Positions 48,158 to 60,543 of a DNA stretch of 64,000 nt are shown piece by piece. A model generated the notes under the pieces. It was not told where the DNA came from. It worked only from the letters and a program-made list of their open reading frames with translations, and made no database searches. The position numbers and the translations under genes were made by a program. Numbering within the stretch: the first letter of the stretch is position 1; every line of letters starts with the position of its first letter. This DNA is from Tomocerus qinae (lineage: Eukaryota > Arthropoda > Collembola > Entomobryomorpha > Tomoceridae), in the NCBI GenBank assembly GCA_020055645.1, contig CM034546.1:73718001-73782000 (forward strand). Reading direction: 5' to 3'.

Positions 48158-48414
48158 GTACCTTGAAAAAAGGGAAGGATATGTGTGATTCATCCCATTT
48201 ACTTTACTCTAAGTTGCACTTCCATGAATAAACAAAGTACGAGGTTACCCTAGTGTGCTTGTTCTGTGGGATTGTCCATGAAATCCTTCCCCTGCTTGAA
48301 AGTGTAGGCCTGCTCGCAGCGTTCTAACTCATTCAACTGCCGAACAACGTAAGGCGACAATTTCGAATGAATATAGATATTCTAACTAATAGTGAAGCAC
48401 AGAAAATCTTAAAA

Positions 48415-49385
48415 TCTCTATATATAATCGCAGACTTGATAAATTTACCTGTCTATATATATTTATATATATATATATATATGTATGTACGTGTGGTAGG
48501 GAGAACCTAGGGAACCTGCATATATTACGTAAAGCAAAACCCCCTCCCACATGTGTAACGCAAGTGCTGACTGCAACACTTTTGGGTATCCCCTCCTCCC
48601 ATCAACTGCACACGGAATATATGCAGGCTCCTTACAAGCAAAAAAAGTAAAATGCGCAAGCCCAATTCCTCTAAGCCAACGAAATGAGTTGTTTCATATT
48701 ATTGTTATAACATCTAAATAATAATAGTTTACATAAGAAGGTTGAATGGTGACTGGGGATCGAATGGAAATGATTAGCGAAAGGGAACATTTCGTAATGA
48801 TCGTAATGTTAAATGTGCGTATTAAATAGCATTTCAAAACTTCTAACCCAAATTGGTTCTGCTATAATATCGAAAAACTTATTCAACATTTTTTAATAGA
48901 GCTAGGTTTACTTTTTACTACCCTCTTAATTCCTTTGTGCCAGTTGGGATATCTTTTTGTAGAATCAAATAACAGCACTGGGTAATTAACTATTCTTTAA
49001 AAATATTTATTCGTATGTTGTACTCATGGGATTTGAACGTTTTTCCAAAATCCTAGAGGGAATCTTATTTTTTCGATTTTAAAAGTTTTGGTAACTTTGT
49101 GGGATTTTTTTCGGAAATAGTCTTTCATTGTTCCCTATATTTGATGCTACTATCTACAGTTATTATTTTGGTGTAGGAAATTCCTTTTTATCAGGAAGTT
49201 GGGGCTGCAGCTAACTTTTCCAACCACTGTAGAAAATAAAGGTGTATTAATTTAAATGTACTTTGTATTTACAAAGTTAACAACCTAATGGGATGTTTTC
49301 GAAATTGTTTTTATTACTGTGATGGGTGGCCTGCTGAATTTCTCTTGAGTGCTAGATTTGCCCCCTTAGCTGGGTTCACTAGTGT
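48415..49385. repeat. Interspersed repeat family A, copy 2
   Basis: Co-linear with 9217-10740 but shorter. Shares the TATATATA run, GTGTGGTAGGGAGAACC, the TTACTACCCTCTT block, the TTTTTATCAGGAAGTTGGGG block and GTGATGGGTGGCCTGCTG. Non-coding. Confidence 0.7.
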
Positions 49386-49789
49386 GTTCATAAAAGTAGA
49401 AATAATTTTCTATAACTTTAAAAGCTTCCACTGTCGTCTTAATTTTATCGACAAACACTACTTAGTCTACTCCCTTTGACGAAGAAAAAAATGCCTTTGT
49501 TCATGGCTTACAATTAGAGAAACAGTTTTATAATGTCAAACATAATATCGATCAATTTGGTTAAAATTTTTCCTACTATATTAAAAGGAAATTAGAAGAG
49601 CCTCCGTCTATACAAGGTTTTAATGTATAAGTGTATGGTATGTATTATACACGTTGAATAATATCATACAGTACGAAAACTAGGTAGCAAATAATATTTT
49701 AGCAATGCCTAGTTTTTTTCATTATTTTTATTATTCTCAGCAAGCCATAGCATAGATGAGAAATAGAATAAAGTAAGGCTCAAGGTATC
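49386..49789. other. AT-rich DNA
   Basis: Nothing recognised beyond the end of repeat family A. Confidence 0.4.
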
Positions 49790-50575
49790 GAAAAATCTGG
49801 GTTTTTTAGGGAAAAACCCTCGACCCGGGGTTTTTTGGGTTTTAAGGGTTTTTATATAATTATAGGCATAAATACATGCCTAAACTATGGTATATATAGG
49901 AAAACTGCAGCTGACCATAAAAACAAACATGTAATCCTAATAATACTATTAAAATTAAGGCATAAAAAATTTATTTTTAACATATTTTAGCACAGTTAAC
50001 ACTATTTTTCGTAAGCACGTATATTAATTATTATACTGTTTGATAACAACTAGTGAAAAACAATGCATTATTATATTTTACTGATTACAATGACTAAGAA
50101 TTTCCTTCATTAATGTGGAGCTTAAAGCAGTACAGTAATAAATATGAAAGTGATTAATTAAAGTTCAGTATAATTAATGTTTCCACTTATATACCCCAAA
50201 GCATTCATTTCATTGGCGATTTCTTAAGTAAAAGTTAATTATATAAACCAATATCTTCACAGCGATTAAAATATACATAAAACAAATAATATCATCACAA
50301 TCGTAATGTCTATATATTTACGTGATTCACGATATTGAATTACTGCAAGTATTAAAGTATAAAAGCTAATTATTTCGTTTCCACCTGATTATACATTTGT
50401 TTACATTTTTGAATAGAAACCTGACAAAATTAGTATGTTTTGCTTATATAGATGTAGCTTTAGTGCACATTATTGTATGTTTTGTAAAATACCCAATAAA
50501 CCCAGGGTTTTTGCCAAAAAACTCAAAAAACCCCAACCCATAAAAAACCAGACCCACAACAACACTGGTAAGGTT
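49790..50575. mobile_element. Probable non-autonomous hAT-like remnant
   Basis: Left end has GGGTTTTTTAGGGAAAAACC and CCGGGGTTTTTTGGGTTTTA; the right end has AACCCAGGGTTTTTGCC, AAAACTCAAAAAACCCCAAC and AAAAAACCAGACCC in roughly inverted relation. AT-rich interior of about 600 bp without coding capacity. The assignment rests only on the style of the ends. Confidence 0.4.
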
Positions 50576-50929
50576 TAATAATTAATACTGAACATAAATA
50601 TTAAGATGCGCACCTTCTTTTACATGCCCACCAACCTAATTTTCTATTTGAAACTATCACTACTTTGTCTAGCTATAAATATTCATGATTTCAGAAATGA
50701 GATTCATCGCCTGCTTTTATGCACTATTAAAAATGTTGGTAAAAATTCATAATCCTGTGATTTTTTATTTGGTTATATCCATGCCTTTTGTTTCTATATA
50801 CAATTATACATACAAATACACAACACAAGACGATACATTTGTTCACTAAGAGATATATTTTGCATACCCATATTATACATATACACCATACAACTTACAT
50901 GTGCATGTGTTGACAAAAAGCTTACCATG
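50576..50929. other. AT-rich DNA
   Basis: Nothing recognised. Confidence 0.4.
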
Positions 50930-51200
50930 TATTTACAAAAAGTGATTTCTAAAATTGATTTGTTGACAAAAAGGTGTTGACAAAAAATGATTTCTAAAAT
51001 TGATTTGTTGACAAAAAGGTGTTGACAAAAAGTGATTTCTAAAATTGATTTGTTGACAAAAAGGTGTTGACAAAAAGTGATTTCTAAAATTGATTTGTTG
51101 ACAAAAAGTGATTTCTAAAATTGATTTGTTGACAAAAAGGTGTTGACAAAAAGTGATTTCTAAAATTGATTTGTTGACAAAAAGTTGTTGACTAAAAGGT
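50930..51200. repeat. Tandem array of TTGACAAAAAG-based units
   Basis: About six ~45-bp units composed of GTTGACAAAAAGTGATTTCT, AAAATTGATTT and GTTGACAAAAAGGT, some lacking the second TTGACAAAAAG word. It ends in GGTGTAGACCC. One inverted unit with a similar border lies at 19545-19615. Confidence 0.8.
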
Positions 51201-51589
51201 GTAGACCCATGGATGTATATGTTGGTTTGTAAATTGTTTGAATATACTTGACTATTTTCTTTTAAAAGACAAATATTTCATATTTATTACGGAACAAGCT
51301 CTTACATACAATATGGAATTGATAATCTAAATCTATATCGTTTGTTATTAATATAGTTAAAGGTAAATATCTAGTGCAGTAATTGGTATTATATTTGATG
51401 ATATAAATTAGTTAATGGAATACACTACTTATGTTGAAGCATTCTTTTTTCTATTCTCGAAGGTCATCGCCGTCATCAGGATTTACCATACCCGTCAGCT
51501 AATAGTTAGGATACTAGGTATACCAAGTACAACACTTCCAATTTTTTGAAGACATAAAATTTTATGGCTTCTATGCAGAGAACAAAAAA

Positions 51590-51780
51590 GTAACTCCGTT
51601 TTTTACAAATAAATAAAAAGTAGAAATTTTTAAAAAGCGGTCCGTTTCTACCCTATTGCTTTTTTGCCGTATTTAACCTGTAAAGTTGTAATAAAATGGG
51701 GCACATTTTCTACATCAAAAAATGTAAAAATCCAAAAAAAAGACGACTTTTTAAAAAACTTACTCCTACTAATAACTATT
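51590..51780. repeat. Interspersed repeat family C, copy 2
   Basis: Contains TTAAAAAGCGGTCCGTTTC, a TGGGGCACATTTTCTACATC block and ACTTACTCCTACT, paralleling the foldback at 2570-2765 in inverted or rearranged order. Confidence 0.5.
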
Positions 51781-52340
51781 CGTCTTGCAAGAAAAACTCC
51801 ATGGAAATAGAACAATAGGGGGATTATTGATTACTGATTTTTTTTAAAAGGCCATAAGATAGAAGCCATTAACATACAACTAGTTTTAAACTGAAAATAG
51901 CTAATATGATTTGTGAAATGATGAGCGATTTTTACGGAAATGAGAGGAGTGAAAGATCGGAAAAAAGGTAGAGAAAGAGAAGGTTAAAGCCCTGGATGGT
52001 TGTTTTTTGTTTAGAATATGGATTAATGAAGGTTGTAGGAGTCAATTTTGTCAGCTAACCTAAATTGAATCAAAATTATACTATAGCCTACTGCCTAGGC
52101 ATGCCTGGGATTTAGAAAGCTGTGTATTTAACAAAATCCATGATTCATTTCTCTTGTTGTGTCGGATTGGTTATTTACGGTTATGTAATGGCTGATAAAT
52201 ACGATTATTTACTGCTTGAAGTGTCATGTCAAGCAGAAATTGGTTAAAGCAGAGAATCGAATGCTTCTGGTTAGGAATCTAAAGTAGGGCGATGACAAAC
52301 ATAATTGACATGAAAAATCCAATTACTTAATATTACATTA
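51781..52340. other. AT-rich DNA
   Basis: 3' side of the receptor cluster; nothing recognised. Confidence 0.45.
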
Positions 52341-53011
52341 TTATAGTTTTGCCGAAGAAATAAGAAGGGATGTTACAATGTTGAGACCAGCATCGAAGCA
52401 GCCCAAAGTATGATTGTGTCTCACCGCTCGTAATACTCCATATCGAACACCAAATGTAGTTGTGCTTGCAAGCAGTTGCCTGCAGTATTTTTTCCTATAA
52501 ACCACAAATCGTAGTTGCATTCGTAACGCATTCAAAGTGTCTGACGAACCTTGCTGCGAACCGAGTTGCCTTGCTTTCTCTGAAAAATAGTATATATTAA
52601 TTTTATTAAACTCCAATTGTAAAATTGTTTCTCTAGTAATTAAACAGTATTTTTGGTAAGAAAAAGTGAATTAAAATTTTTAGCCAATTAAAAATCTCGT
52701 TTACCTAAGAATATGCAAATACAAACAGGTTCTTGTTGTATAAATGAAAGTCAAGGTACCAACGACGACCAATAATATACTGCATGGGGCTGCAACCACC
52801 AAACATTGGATGAACCTCAGTGAACCTTCCAACTTGTTGAGATGAAGTATATCCAAATCCTTAATGGTGTCTGCAGCAATATGTTTTCCCGAAGCCATGT
52901 AGAATACTAAATATTGGCTCAATAAAATCGGAATGATGTGACATCTAACAAACTATTTTGATAGCAGTACTTCCAAATAAACAAAATATTTGATTCCCGC
53001 TTTCTGCCAAC
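52341..53011 (-). pseudogene. Receptor-like fragment (exon 2 and C-terminal exon only)
   Basis: An exon-2-like segment (53011-52729) aligns with exon 2 of the neighbouring copies (GIKYFVYLEVLLSK, GKHIAADTIKDLDILHLNKL, SLRFIQC). It has an in-frame TAG where the sister copy at 53.9 kb has Trp (LSK-stop-F), and the expected donor GT after AGAAC is CT. The C-terminal segment (about 52580-52341) keeps SSDTLNALRMQLRF and TTFGVRYGVLRAV, matching the 56.1-kb copy, but the membrane-spanning part before it is absent. There is no exon 1. It is a decayed member of the multi-pass receptor-like family. Confidence 0.7.
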
Positions 53012-53644
53012 CTGAAAAATTCAAAAATTAGAAAATGGAAATTTCCCCAGAACTTCTCATAAGTTGTTCAAAGAAACCTTAGAGAAACCAATTAGTAATA
53101 AAATATATGTAACGCTATGTAGGTATTCAGAGGGGGCCGGAGGAGGCCATGGGCCCCATAAATTTCCAGAAAAAGAGGATCTTTTGTCAAAAACGATTAG
53201 AATCATAAATTTGTTCATGATTCGCGTGAAAACGACCTGTTTTTGGCAATATATTTTGGTTTGCCCCTGTTTCGTGCACTGGTAGTTGATTGTGAGTCAA
53301 TGGATGAGAGGATGAACGATATGTAGTGTACAGATGTACAAGTCTTTCAACTGCAATACTGCTGAAATGACAAAGACTTGACAAAGAACATTCATGCACA
53401 AATTACAAGTAACGCTTAGAATAATATTAACGGTACACCTTGCATTCTATTGGTTCATAGAAACACAAGTAGCATATTACAATGATAAAACTTAGATACA
53501 GCAAACATTGATGAGATTAGACATGAGTAATAAAATAATAGATGGCATCCAGTGTACGGTACAGATATTTCTACCTCGTATCCCGAATACACAGATGGGA
53601 ACTACTGACTACATACAGCTAGGCTCTGCTTACCGACCAAAGAC
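53012..53644. other. DNA between receptor fragments
   Basis: No C-terminal receptor exon was found here, although one is expected for the copy that starts at 54591. Confidence 0.45.
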
Positions 53645-53713
53645 CACGTGCTCAGTAAATTACTGAGCACGTGGTCAGTAAATTACTGAGCACGTGGTCA
53701 GTAAATTACTGAG
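53645..53713. repeat. Three-unit 23-bp minisatellite containing CACGTG
   Basis: Three head-to-tail 23-bp units (CACGTG, then G/C-TCAGTAAATTACTGAG). The core CTCAGTAA/TTACTGAG is self-complementary, so the array can also fold. It begins about 10 bases beyond the probable exon-2 donor of the 54-kb receptor-like copy. Confidence 0.85.
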
Positions 53714-53722
53714 CATGTGCAC

Positions 53723-54591
53723 GTTCTCGTTGAATATAGGAAAGTAAAAGTACCTAGGACCGTCAATAAGATAGCACCAAGATCTGATACAAACCAACAT
53801 TGTATGAATCTCAGTAACATTGACAACGTGTGTAGGTGGTACTCTTCAACGCCTTCCGCAACAATATGCTTTCCAAGGATGACATAGTAGACTATATATT
53901 GTATTACCAAGATGGGAATGATGTTGCTTCCTATAAACCACTTTGATAACAGCACTTCCCAATAAACGGAGGTGTTGATTTTCTGCCAGTGCCAGCCTTA
54001 AATTGCAAATTCAAACCTTAAGGGATATCTCAATATACAAATGTATTAGAAGGTTAGTGATGGTATTCTACCTGAGCTCAATACAGCTTTGTATTTACTA
54101 TAAATACTATTTAAACATACTAATTTTTTTTACAATGATGTTATTTTAATTTACTTACCTTCATTTAAAATTGGATATCGTTTCAGATTGATTTGATTTA
54201 AAACATGTACAATTTCAGATGATTTATTAAGAAAATTAGATAAAGCAATGCCAACTAATATGTAGGCCAGTAGGCAAAGGAGAATAAAGACAGCCTCCAT
54301 ATTGATATCTTCTCCCGAACAGAGGAAGAGGGCAAATTGCACCGCTTCATAGACTACCAAAGCCCAAGTGACGTAATTTTGCAGTTTTAGCATAGGTGAT
54401 GGTAAAACAATATAAAATATTTTCGCGGATTTATTATATTTTATGGTGATGTGCCCCATTAGCATATTGAAATATAAACCAATCCAATCTAGAATTTCAT
54501 CTCCAGAGTAGTTTGACAGATTTGGAATCATATTAAACCTTACTTTGTTCCAGAGATTTATGAAACTACCAACAAAATTAACGATTTTCAT
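53723..54591 (-). pseudogene. Receptor-like gene, exons 1 and 2 intact, C-terminal exon missing
   Basis: Exon 1 is 54591-54159 (433 nt, ATG at 54591, donor GAAG|GTAAGT). Exon 2 is 53996-53723 (acceptor TTTAAG, donor GAAC|GTGCAC). Phases 1 and 2 match the family. It has hydrophobic segments in exon 1 (ALVVYEAVQFALFLC, VFILLCLLAYILVGIAL) and exon 2. Exon 1 ends EIVHVLNQINLKRYPILNEG, as in the 57-kb copy. No partner for the third exon is visible before the 52.3-kb fragment. That fragment's third exon is short and enters in a different phase, so the gene is probably truncated. Alternatively, the two loci are parts of one rearranged gene. Confidence 0.6.
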
Positions 54592-55571
54592 CTTCGATTC
54601 TTAAATATTTTTTAATTTTCTTTTGTAAAAAGGTGAATGTAGTTTCGAAGTTTTAAAAACTTGTTTCACTTATTAATGATCACTTATAAGTGTTTCTGAT
54701 TGGTGGAAATTCAAGTTTGATTTCTGCAAATAAATCTTGAGAGAATCGGTTACTGTCTGTCTATTAACTTAAATTATCAGGAAACGGATAAACGTACATT
54801 CTTCTTGCAATGGTGTCAAAATAGAGTGGAATTCAAGAAGGACAATTTATGATTAGGCATGATCGATGGAGAAAATATAACTTTCAATAAATATGAGAAT
54901 GCAAAATGGACATGACGAGGCAGAAATGTTAGAGTGCAATGATTTACAATGCCAGTTTTATAACAGAGGAAAATGCACCACAAAAAGGATAGGATTTACA
55001 AAATGGTAACTTCTTATATACGATGGATATATTCCAGTCAAGTACTTAAAATCCAGCGCATAAAGATCAAATCTGTTGAGGTGTAAATAAAGTATTCCGG
55101 TTGAATATTATATTTACTCTGAGAGAGTTTGACAAAAGACATTTGTATATGTATGTATGATTTATTGATATGTAAAAATATAACCAGACGTCAAAATGTT
55201 AATGCATTAAAGTGTTGACATTGAAAGTGTCACATTTCTCGAAGAAATATGACATTGTATAGCTATAAATTATTTAGAATTGTAATACTTTTGTTGGTTC
55301 ATTATACTATACTGCGTAGTTATACTACTGCTACATTAAAGTAATATAGAAAGTAGCTCTCGTCCCGACATCCAAAATTCCTGCGATTAATAATTTAGTA
55401 TTGTTCTAGAGCAGCATTGAAAGTTGCTTTAAGCATAACACAAATATTCATTGGTACATTACCAGCAATACTCGCAAGCAAGTTTAGCTTAGCATAATGT
55501 AATGCAAAAGGCCAATGGATTAAAAGACATTGGAAAAATTTCAAGCTTCAATATTTGCACACTGAAATATT
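54592..55571. other. AT-rich intergenic DNA
   Basis: Nothing recognised. Confidence 0.45.
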
Positions 55572-55965
55572 GTAAACTAGCCGGTCACAGGACCAAAGTC
55601 GTGTTATAATATTAAAGCTAGTGTATTTTCAGGGGCAATATTGTGCAATGGGATGAATGTGTTTCAGTTTATATGCATAGATATTTACAATTGGCCTTTT
55701 CATTAATTCATTTCATATGCGGCCAATTTTCCCGCATATGAAATAATAGGACCGTATGCGCACTGGAACAGAATTCATGAACTGCTTTGTTATGAAATAT
55801 ACGAAATTATTGAGACTTGCCACATTAAATTTTAAGATTGGGTTCTGCTTAGCTGCATTATCAGAGAGGCAAATTAACACACGATGGTACTTACAAAGTG
55901 ATATGCATACCGAATTTCGCCGCGCAACTCGAACTACACAATTATACTGTAGTAGTGATAGCAAA
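55572..55965. repeat. Interspersed repeat family B, copy 2
   Basis: Same block order as 11078-11410: CTAGCCGGTCACAGGACC, GGGGCAATATTGTGCAATG, GAGGCAAATTAACACACGAT, ACTACACAATTATACTGTAG. Within it, 55710-55722 and 55732-55744 form a perfect 13-bp hairpin stem (ATTTCATATGCGG) with a 9-base loop. Confidence 0.65.
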
Positions 55966-56078
55966 AAGAATCTTTTTGCACTACAACATGCAGCAACTCT
56001 ATATAAAGCTTGTATATGACGTTCAGAAGGCGACGTCCTTCTACTAGATGTTTGAAAAGTAATTCAATTCGCACGTGT

Positions 56079-57540
56079 TCAAGCTGTAAGAAGTGAAATT
56101 ACAATGTTCACACAGGCGTCTAAGCAGTCCAAAATGTGGAATACTCCATACCTAATACCAAATGCAGTTGTACTATCAAGCATTTTTCTGTAGTATTTCT
56201 TACTACGAGTATCGACTGGTAATTTCATTCTCCGTAACTCATCGAGAGTGTCTGAAGAGCTTTCGTAACACATGGAGTAAGAGAACATTATGCTGATAGT
56301 AACAATGAAAAATGTAAAAGTTGAAGTTGCTAACACAGCTGCATTGCCTACTTCGTTTCTTTCTTGCCTTATAAGAGCAAACAGACCAACTGATGCATTA
56401 ATCACAGTCAGGTATATAATTGACGGGACAAATGATCTGACAAGACAATCGTTGAATAATACATTTAAAATGCGTACTCCATTGAAGGTTCGCATTTTTT
56501 CCTCTAGAGTTGCTTCACTTGTTCTGAAAACAGTTCAGTCAACAAAGTTTTTCTTTTTGTATGAAATTTGAAAAAACATGTTTAAGAATTAAATTGTTAT
56601 TATATACACTAAATGCCAAGCAAAGGTCTAATTAGTAATTAGTGCCATTATACAGCACTGTATAAACATATTGCAATTACATACCTTATTATATCATGTG
56701 CAAGTATAAACACGTTCTTGTTGAATAAATGAAAGTAAAAGTATAGAAAGGACGACAAACAAAATGTATGTAGGGGCTGCGAACAACCAACATTGTATGA
56801 ACCTCAGGGAACTTTCTAACTTGTTTAGATAGAATACTTCCAAATCTTTGACGCTGTCTGCAGTATTATGTTTTCCCATAACAATATAGGTCATTATATA
56901 CGAAGCCATGTAAATATTAACAATTTGATTTCCAAGAGAATATTTGGATAGCAGTACTTCAAACATAACGAAGGTTTTGATTCCTGGTTTTCGCCAACCG
57001 CAACCTTTAAATTTCGAAATGATGAAACGTGGTGATAGAAATACAAATAGGACGAACTTAAAATTACTCAATTGACCATTTATCATATAATAATTTCAAT
57101 TTACTTACCTTCATTTAAAATTGGGTATCCTTTTAAATTGATTTGATTGAGTACATGTGTTACTTCAGAAGATTTTGTCAAGAAATTGGTTAATGAATGT
57201 CGAACTAATACATAGCCCAACAGATAAATCAAAAGGAAAACAGCTTCGGTGTTGATATTCTCTTCACGGAGGTAGAATAGTGCACATTGTATCGTTTCGT
57301 AAACTATCAAAACCGATAAATGTGTTTTTGCACCGTTAAAACAGTCAATGGTGGAACAGCATGAAATGTTTTTGCAGATTTGTTATATTTTATAGGAATA
57401 TATCCCAATAAGATATTGAAATAAAATCCAATCCAATCGGAAATTTCATTTCCAGCGTAGTTCGTTATATTTACATCCAGACTAGATTTTATATTTTTTG
57501 AGATACTTCTCAAATTAGTAGGAAGGTTGCCAAGTTTCAT
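56079..57540 (-). pseudogene. Receptor-like gene with two one-base frame breaks, three exons
   Basis: Exon 1 57540-57109 (432 nt, exactly one base shorter than the 433-nt intact sister), exon 2 57004-56714 and exon 3 56523-56079. In exon 1 the frame breaks near 57320-57330, next to an A5 run. In exon 2 it breaks near 56735-56745, within CTTTTAC; its length gives the wrong phase for exon 3 by one base. Exon 3 carries membrane segments (SIIYLTVINASVGLFALI, TSTFTFFIVTISIMFSYSM), then SSDTLDELRRMKL and TTAFGIRYGVF, and ends ISLLTA. Multi-pass, probably chemoreceptor-like. Both lesions are single-base and beside short homopolymers, so assembly error is a real alternative to pseudogenisation. Confidence 0.65.
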
Positions 57541-60500
57541 GTTGACGACGAATCCATTTCAACTTATTTCTATTAAATCTAAGTAAAATCTAAGCAACAT
57601 TTTAAAATCACTTACTTTCATATCTGGGACCAAAAAATTAAATCTGTGGACTCTACCCACAGACAGTTAATATTTTCTTCGTAAATAAACATTGTGAAAA
57701 ACATAATGTGGATTCTGTTGAAAAAATGTTTGTAGTTTCACTTTTTGCTATCCAGAAGTTTTTGTAGACTGGTAAATTGAGGCTTTTTATTTATTATTTA
57801 CCACTTAACGGGGTTAATTGATGCCACTGTGGCTTATAAAATGAAGAAATACAAAAGCATGCATTTATCATTCTGGTTTGATTATAAATTATTTCGAAAT
57901 GTAAAACTTTTGCTTATTCCCTATGGAATGAATGCTATACTGCTATATATGAATACCTGATCTACTGTTCTGATCTAACGAACAGAAACTTATAACAAGC
58001 AAGGGGCACAACGATATGTAAATTATTCCGAAATGCAAAACTTCTAAATATTCCTTTTGCAATAAAGTTATGTAGCCATGGATGCCTGCCTTATAGTATT
58101 AAGAACTATATACAAATACTAGAGATTTTCATGTGTAGGCAATTTAGTGCACGTGTACGCGCCCGTAATCTATTACAATGCTATGCTTTTAGAGCAATGA
58201 CATAAATTATTTCGGAATGTCAAACCGCATTTTTTATTTCTTACTGATATACATTGGGACTATTAAAGGTGGAAGGTAAAAAAACAATGCCCGGGGTTTA
58301 TTTCACTTTATTCATGAGCGTCACTGGCACTTTCGTGATTTACATTAGAAATTAAATTGAATTGATTTCAACTATTGATAGAGAAACAATGCAGATAGAT
58401 TAATACAATACCACATGAGAAGCGCAAATGAACATTTTAGTACCAAACAATGAAGAGCAACAAAAAGGGATATTTTTTGCCTTTTACCTTTTTATAAAAA
58501 AGGTAGGAGTAAGATTTTAAAAAGCAGTCCTTTTTTGCCTTTTTACCTTTTTTGATGTAACAGAGTGCCCCATTTTTGAGTTTTTGAGCCCAAATGAGTT
58601 AAAATAGACTCCGTTAGAAGCTGCCTAGTTAAGGCAGGGTTGAGTTAATCTGCCGTAATTCCTTAAAAATAATCTAATCCTACTAAATGCATACTCCCAG
58701 GGGCAAATCCACCCAGTCACTTCCTCTGAGAATGAAAAATTTTTCGCACATGAAATACTTACCCATAAAATACTACGTGAGATTCAAGTATATATGAAGA
58801 CTTCCAACGTAGAACAACAAATCTCAGTAGCTTTGAAATTAAATTTTGTTACTACATATGAAAATTGTCAATTTTTTTGGAATTGTTAACCCTTGTGGTT
58901 CGAAAGTTTTGAATTGCACATTCTGTCTGACACAGAAACAAAGCTAATTAATTTTAGCTAAACTTTGTAATTTCAGGTTATTAGAACATAATTATAACAA
59001 GGTTTACATAAAATAATGAACCATATTTTGGATTTATTTATTTATATGCAGTCAGATAATTTCCTTCTAGGGTATTTATATTGCCTCATGGTATTATTTA
59101 CTAATGATTACATGAGAATTATCAGAATTTTAAAAATATTCAAGTGGTTTACATCAACATTTTTTTCAGATATAGGTTATAACCCATATGATAATAGTTT
59201 TAAAGAAACGACTAATTAAATCATTCAGATTCTACCTATCTAAAGTGAGTCACATAATACTGGGTGAGGGCGAATCAGTATACAATACTTGTATCTTTAT
59301 TTATTATATTGTATTATGTGTCTAATAGATGTTTACATTTACATTACTGATTTCTAAATGCCCTTGGCTCTTCCTATAGATCTTGTAGTATATAATCCAC
59401 ATTTTATTAAACCTTAATTGGATGGATAACTGTGAACTGTACCTAGTTGTTATTGAAGGGGGGCTTTACGGGACAAAGTTTCCCCCTCTCCCGAAATATA
59501 AGAAAAAGAAATTTTTCTCTCAAAATAGCAAAAATTTCTTACTCTGAGCGATTATTTGTCATTTATAAGCCATTAAAATATATATATAAAATATTAGCCC
59601 CCTCCGAAAGTCAGTTCTGTATACGTGCTAGGTTGTTCCTATACGAAATATTATAACTGGCTAGACTCTGATAATTCACTGACAACTAGTTAATGCTTAT
59701 ACTGTCTTCTATATATAAGTAACAGAGAACTGCATAAAATCTAGAAAAATGTGCAAGGGATATTTAAGTACACAGAGATAAATCAACAATTCAGATATAC
59801 ATGACGTGGGCGAGTGCAGTTTAAAAAAAACAACAGGAAAGGGGAAATCCAAAAACATTTTCGCATAAATACCTATTTCCACAATATTAACTACGTAAGT
59901 ACTAACTTCGTTATTTTCATTTAGAATGATATAAATAAATTCATATTCGTATCTAAACAAAACAGTACTAATAATATTACATAAAAGGAAACAAAAACAG
60001 GTCTGACGAACAAGGAATATTTTATACACAACATAATTAACGAAATTTATCCTCAAAGGCCCATCCGTAATAATACGCTGCATATTGTAAATGGTTACAC
60101 ACCTGTATTCAATTGATGTTCACACGTTTTTATTTTTATCCTTCTTTAAACCCTCATTTGAGTGATAATTATGTTATTTTGATAATATTCTCTTGGGAGA
60201 CCTGAATTCAGTTTTCCCCTCGTACTCTATTACGGGTCTATCATACATCTAGATCATTCCGGGTACATTGTTAAAGTTCATAAAAGAGGAAGCCACCTTT
60301 GAGACAAGTGTAGTTCAGTTTATGAAACGAAGCTTCATCATAATCTTACATAGAATTTAAAAGTCTTAATAGTATCCACATACTATTGAACTTCACAAGT
60401 ACTTCTTGAAGAAATCTTCAACATGCTGGGTAAATAATCTTAAAACATTTAAGCCTTAAAAGTAGATCACATTGTTCCTGTGCGTACCTTCAAATGATTT

Positions 60501-60543
60501 TCATCAACATGGAAAATAAATTTGAAATGCTACAAGTTATAAA
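57541..60543. other. AT-rich intergenic DNA with one repeat-C copy
   Basis: 58455-58580 matches the left half of repeat family C (GGTAGGAGTAAGATTTTA, AGCAGTCCTTTTTTGCC, GTGCCCCATTTTT). Elsewhere no gene is recognised; short open frames here lack family features. Confidence 0.45.
58455..58580. repeat. Interspersed repeat family C, copy 3
   Basis: Same orientation as the left arm of the 2570-2765 copy: TTTTTGCCTTTT, GGTAGGAGTAAGATTTTA, AGCAGTCC, TTTTTTGATGTAAC, GTGCCCCAT. Confidence 0.6.

Noticed and set aside
52341-54591. Mutually exclusive exon-2 copies in one receptor gene
   Set aside because: Attractive at first, but the left exon-2 copy has an in-frame TAG and a lost donor, and the short last exon enters in a different phase. 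Decay explains the arrangement better.
59016-60083. Short ORFs on both strands between 59.0 and 60.1 kb
   Set aside because: AT-rich chance frames without motifs, splice-phase partners or family resemblance.
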